Assembly: GCA_013399695.1 (NCBI GenBank) | Contig: VXAU01001254.1 | Coordinates: 1-64,000 of the forward strand | Direction of reading: 5' to 3' | From: Formicarius rufipectus | Taxonomy: Eukaryota; Chordata; Aves; Passeriformes; Formicariidae | Length of the DNA: 64,000 nucleotides | In this document: piece by piece, positions 62,121-64,000 of the stretch | How positions within the stretch are numbered: the stretch's first letter is position 1 | Layout of the letters: each line of letters starts with the position of its first letter | Translations under genes and position numbers: made by a program | Notes under the pieces: model-generated | What the model saw: the letters and a program-made list of their open reading frames with translations, nothing else | Told to the model about the DNA's origin: nothing | Databases searched by the model: none

Positions 62121-64000
62121 AAAGGCCCTAAATTGACCATGGTCATAAACTGAGAGGCAAATGGAGTGGAGGGGAGAATGAAAAAAAATCAAACCAAACC
62201 CCTCACATTATACATGCCCTGTTTCTTACAGCCTTCATGAAGCATCTGCTTCTGGATCTTGTCAAAGGCAGGATAATGAGCTGCACAGAACTTTCCAATT
62301 TGCCCCAGGATGACATTTCTATTTAAACATCTACTTTATGGTACATTTATAGACTTTATTTATTTTTAAATATTAAGAACGTAACTCTAGCCATGCCTAA
62401 TTGCATATTTAGGAGGCTGGAAGCCTAACCTCACTGGCTATTTCTAAAGGCAGTATCTCTCACATTAACATTCAGATACCATCTAAGTGAATCCTGACAG
62501 CGCAGCACAAAAGTTACCGCACACCATGGGAAACCAAAGCCAAGGCCAGAGCCACGGCGCACAGAAGTGGCAGAATTGAGTTTAATGCACCAACAGTCCC
62601 TCTTCCAGGAACAGTTCTTCCCTGTCTGCCAAACATTTGATGGAAACTTCTCACTCAGATGCTGACTGAACACAGCAGATAACACGTTTGCTGTCGGTAC
62701 AGCCAAGCCTTCAGCACAACCACGAGTGCTAAAAGTAGGTCAGGACTGTCCGCTCTAACCGGGGAGAAAGGAAAGCTGGAGCACGCCAGGCTATTTGGCC
62801 AGGTATTACAGGAAACCTTCATCTGGGATTTCATCACTACTTCAAACAGATGTGATTCATATTTTACCAGCCTCCACCTCAAACAAGGCACACCTTCCCA
62901 ACAACACTGCCCTCCCTATCATTAGGGGCACCTCTCCCCAGACTCAGCCAAGATCCTCTTGTTTCCAGCTTTGGCTCCACAGGCTACAAAAGTGAGAATC
63001 CTGCTCTGCACTAGCTGTTCTGTGCGGATTTTTATAAAGCAGAAATGCCCAACTGCTTTGTCCAGAAAGAGCCAGGACAGCACACAATCTCAGTGTAGCA
63101 GCTTCTGCCTTAGAGTCTGTTTTCCTTCACAGATTTCCCTCCAGAAGGCAGAGACCTCTGCAACCAGCACATGTTTTTAGGAGGATGGGACTGTGACCTG
63201 TAACCGAGCTCCCACATCCCAGAGGCAAAGGCCACGTTCATAAGTCAAGTTCTTTTGCATCTAGTCTGGCCTTGGAGTAGCCCAGCAAGAGAGGAGAGAA
63301 GCTTCAAATGTCCTGTGCAACTCCTGTGAAAAAGCACCTGTCCTACACTTGCACCCCAAAAGGGATCCCCACGGTCTCCCTGCCAGCATCAGCCCTGCAG
63401 GGTTGCACAGTGGAAGGGAGAACAGAGACCAACCACAGAAGGAGTTCATGCCAGCAGTGGTACAGACCACAGGCAGACACACAAGGACCACAACCCGAGC
63501 TCCACCATCCAGTTGTCAAGATGCAAATGAGAAATGTTAAACACTGGAACCTGATTTGAATAAATCCTTTCGCTCTGCAGACATTGAGCAGTGCAGGGTG
63601 CTCTGTTCTATTAAAGTAATATTCTTGACACCCTTAAATCTTAGATTTTAGCACCAATACAGCTCTGTGAAGAATATGCCCTGGGTGGACAGGAAGGAAT
63701 CTTTCTCCCTTGAGTTTACCTCCATTTCAAATAAAATTCACTTTTCTGCTCTCCCCAGTAATCTTCTGAAGAACCATGCAGCCTGACAGTAGAGTCTTCC
63801 TCTGTCACTCCAAGACTGTCAGCAGTTCTGGCTACAGCCACGAATACAGGCAGAAACATGCAAATACATTTAGTGCAATGCAGCCACATGAGTAGCACCT
63901 ATCCCCTCCCACCCAGGAGAGACAGCAAAATCCACAGAACTCCACATCACTACCACAATCTGCTTGTGGTTTGCCTTCAAACCAAAATGGGGTGTATTCT

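Larger units (their letters stand above)
53944..64000. other. Region upstream of PLXNB1 coding sequence, no gene recognised
   Basis: Probably 5' intron(s) and/or promoter-proximal sequence of PLXNB1. It contains the candidate 5' exon, the Sema-exon relic, a CpG patch, low-complexity tracts, the N gap and an old LINE. The remaining open frames lack recognisable domains and credible splice structure. Confidence 0.5.

Overview
The window looks like bird genomic DNA. It has compact vertebrate exons with GT-AG introns, CR1 LINE remnants of avian type, and one 18-base N run at 60409-60426. I cannot name the species. Both genes I can support lie on the minus strand, so each reads from high to low coordinates.

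The right and central part is a complete plexin-B1 gene (PLXNB1). I traced 36 coding exons from an ATG at 53933 to a stop at 17750. The pieces join in frame to 2,200 residues: signal peptide, Sema domain, PSI1, PSI2, a 284-residue Ser/Thr/Pro-rich exon, PSI3, IPT repeats with a furin-type basic site, one membrane helix, a split GAP domain around a Rho-binding domain, and a C-terminal PDZ ligand. A probable 3' UTR runs from 17749 to about 13800. A probable non-coding 5' exon lies at 54790-54860. Three CR1 or CR1-like fragments sit in its introns and a fourth, older one lies upstream.

The left part is a complete small kinase of the SRPK (SR-protein kinase) family. Eleven coding exons run from an ATG at 9671 to a stop at 199 and give 381 residues. 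All kinase motifs are intact, but the long spacer that splits the kinase core in other SRPKs is reduced to about 45 residues, and the N-terminal extension is about 30 residues. One of its introns has the features of a minor-spliceosome (U12) AT-AC intron. A TATA box that is also a perfect MEF2 site lies at 12393-12402, followed by a likely non-coding first exon ending at 12054. The last exon sits in a strong CpG island at 1-640.

The order plexin-B then SRPK, same strand, repeats the human PLXNB3-SRPK3 arrangement on Xq28. This suggests the two loci are duplicated copies of one ancestral block. From 53944 to 64000 I find no convincing gene, only a decayed copy of part of the Sema exon (about 56176-56274), a weak CpG-rich patch, simple A/C-rich tracts and an old LINE fragment.
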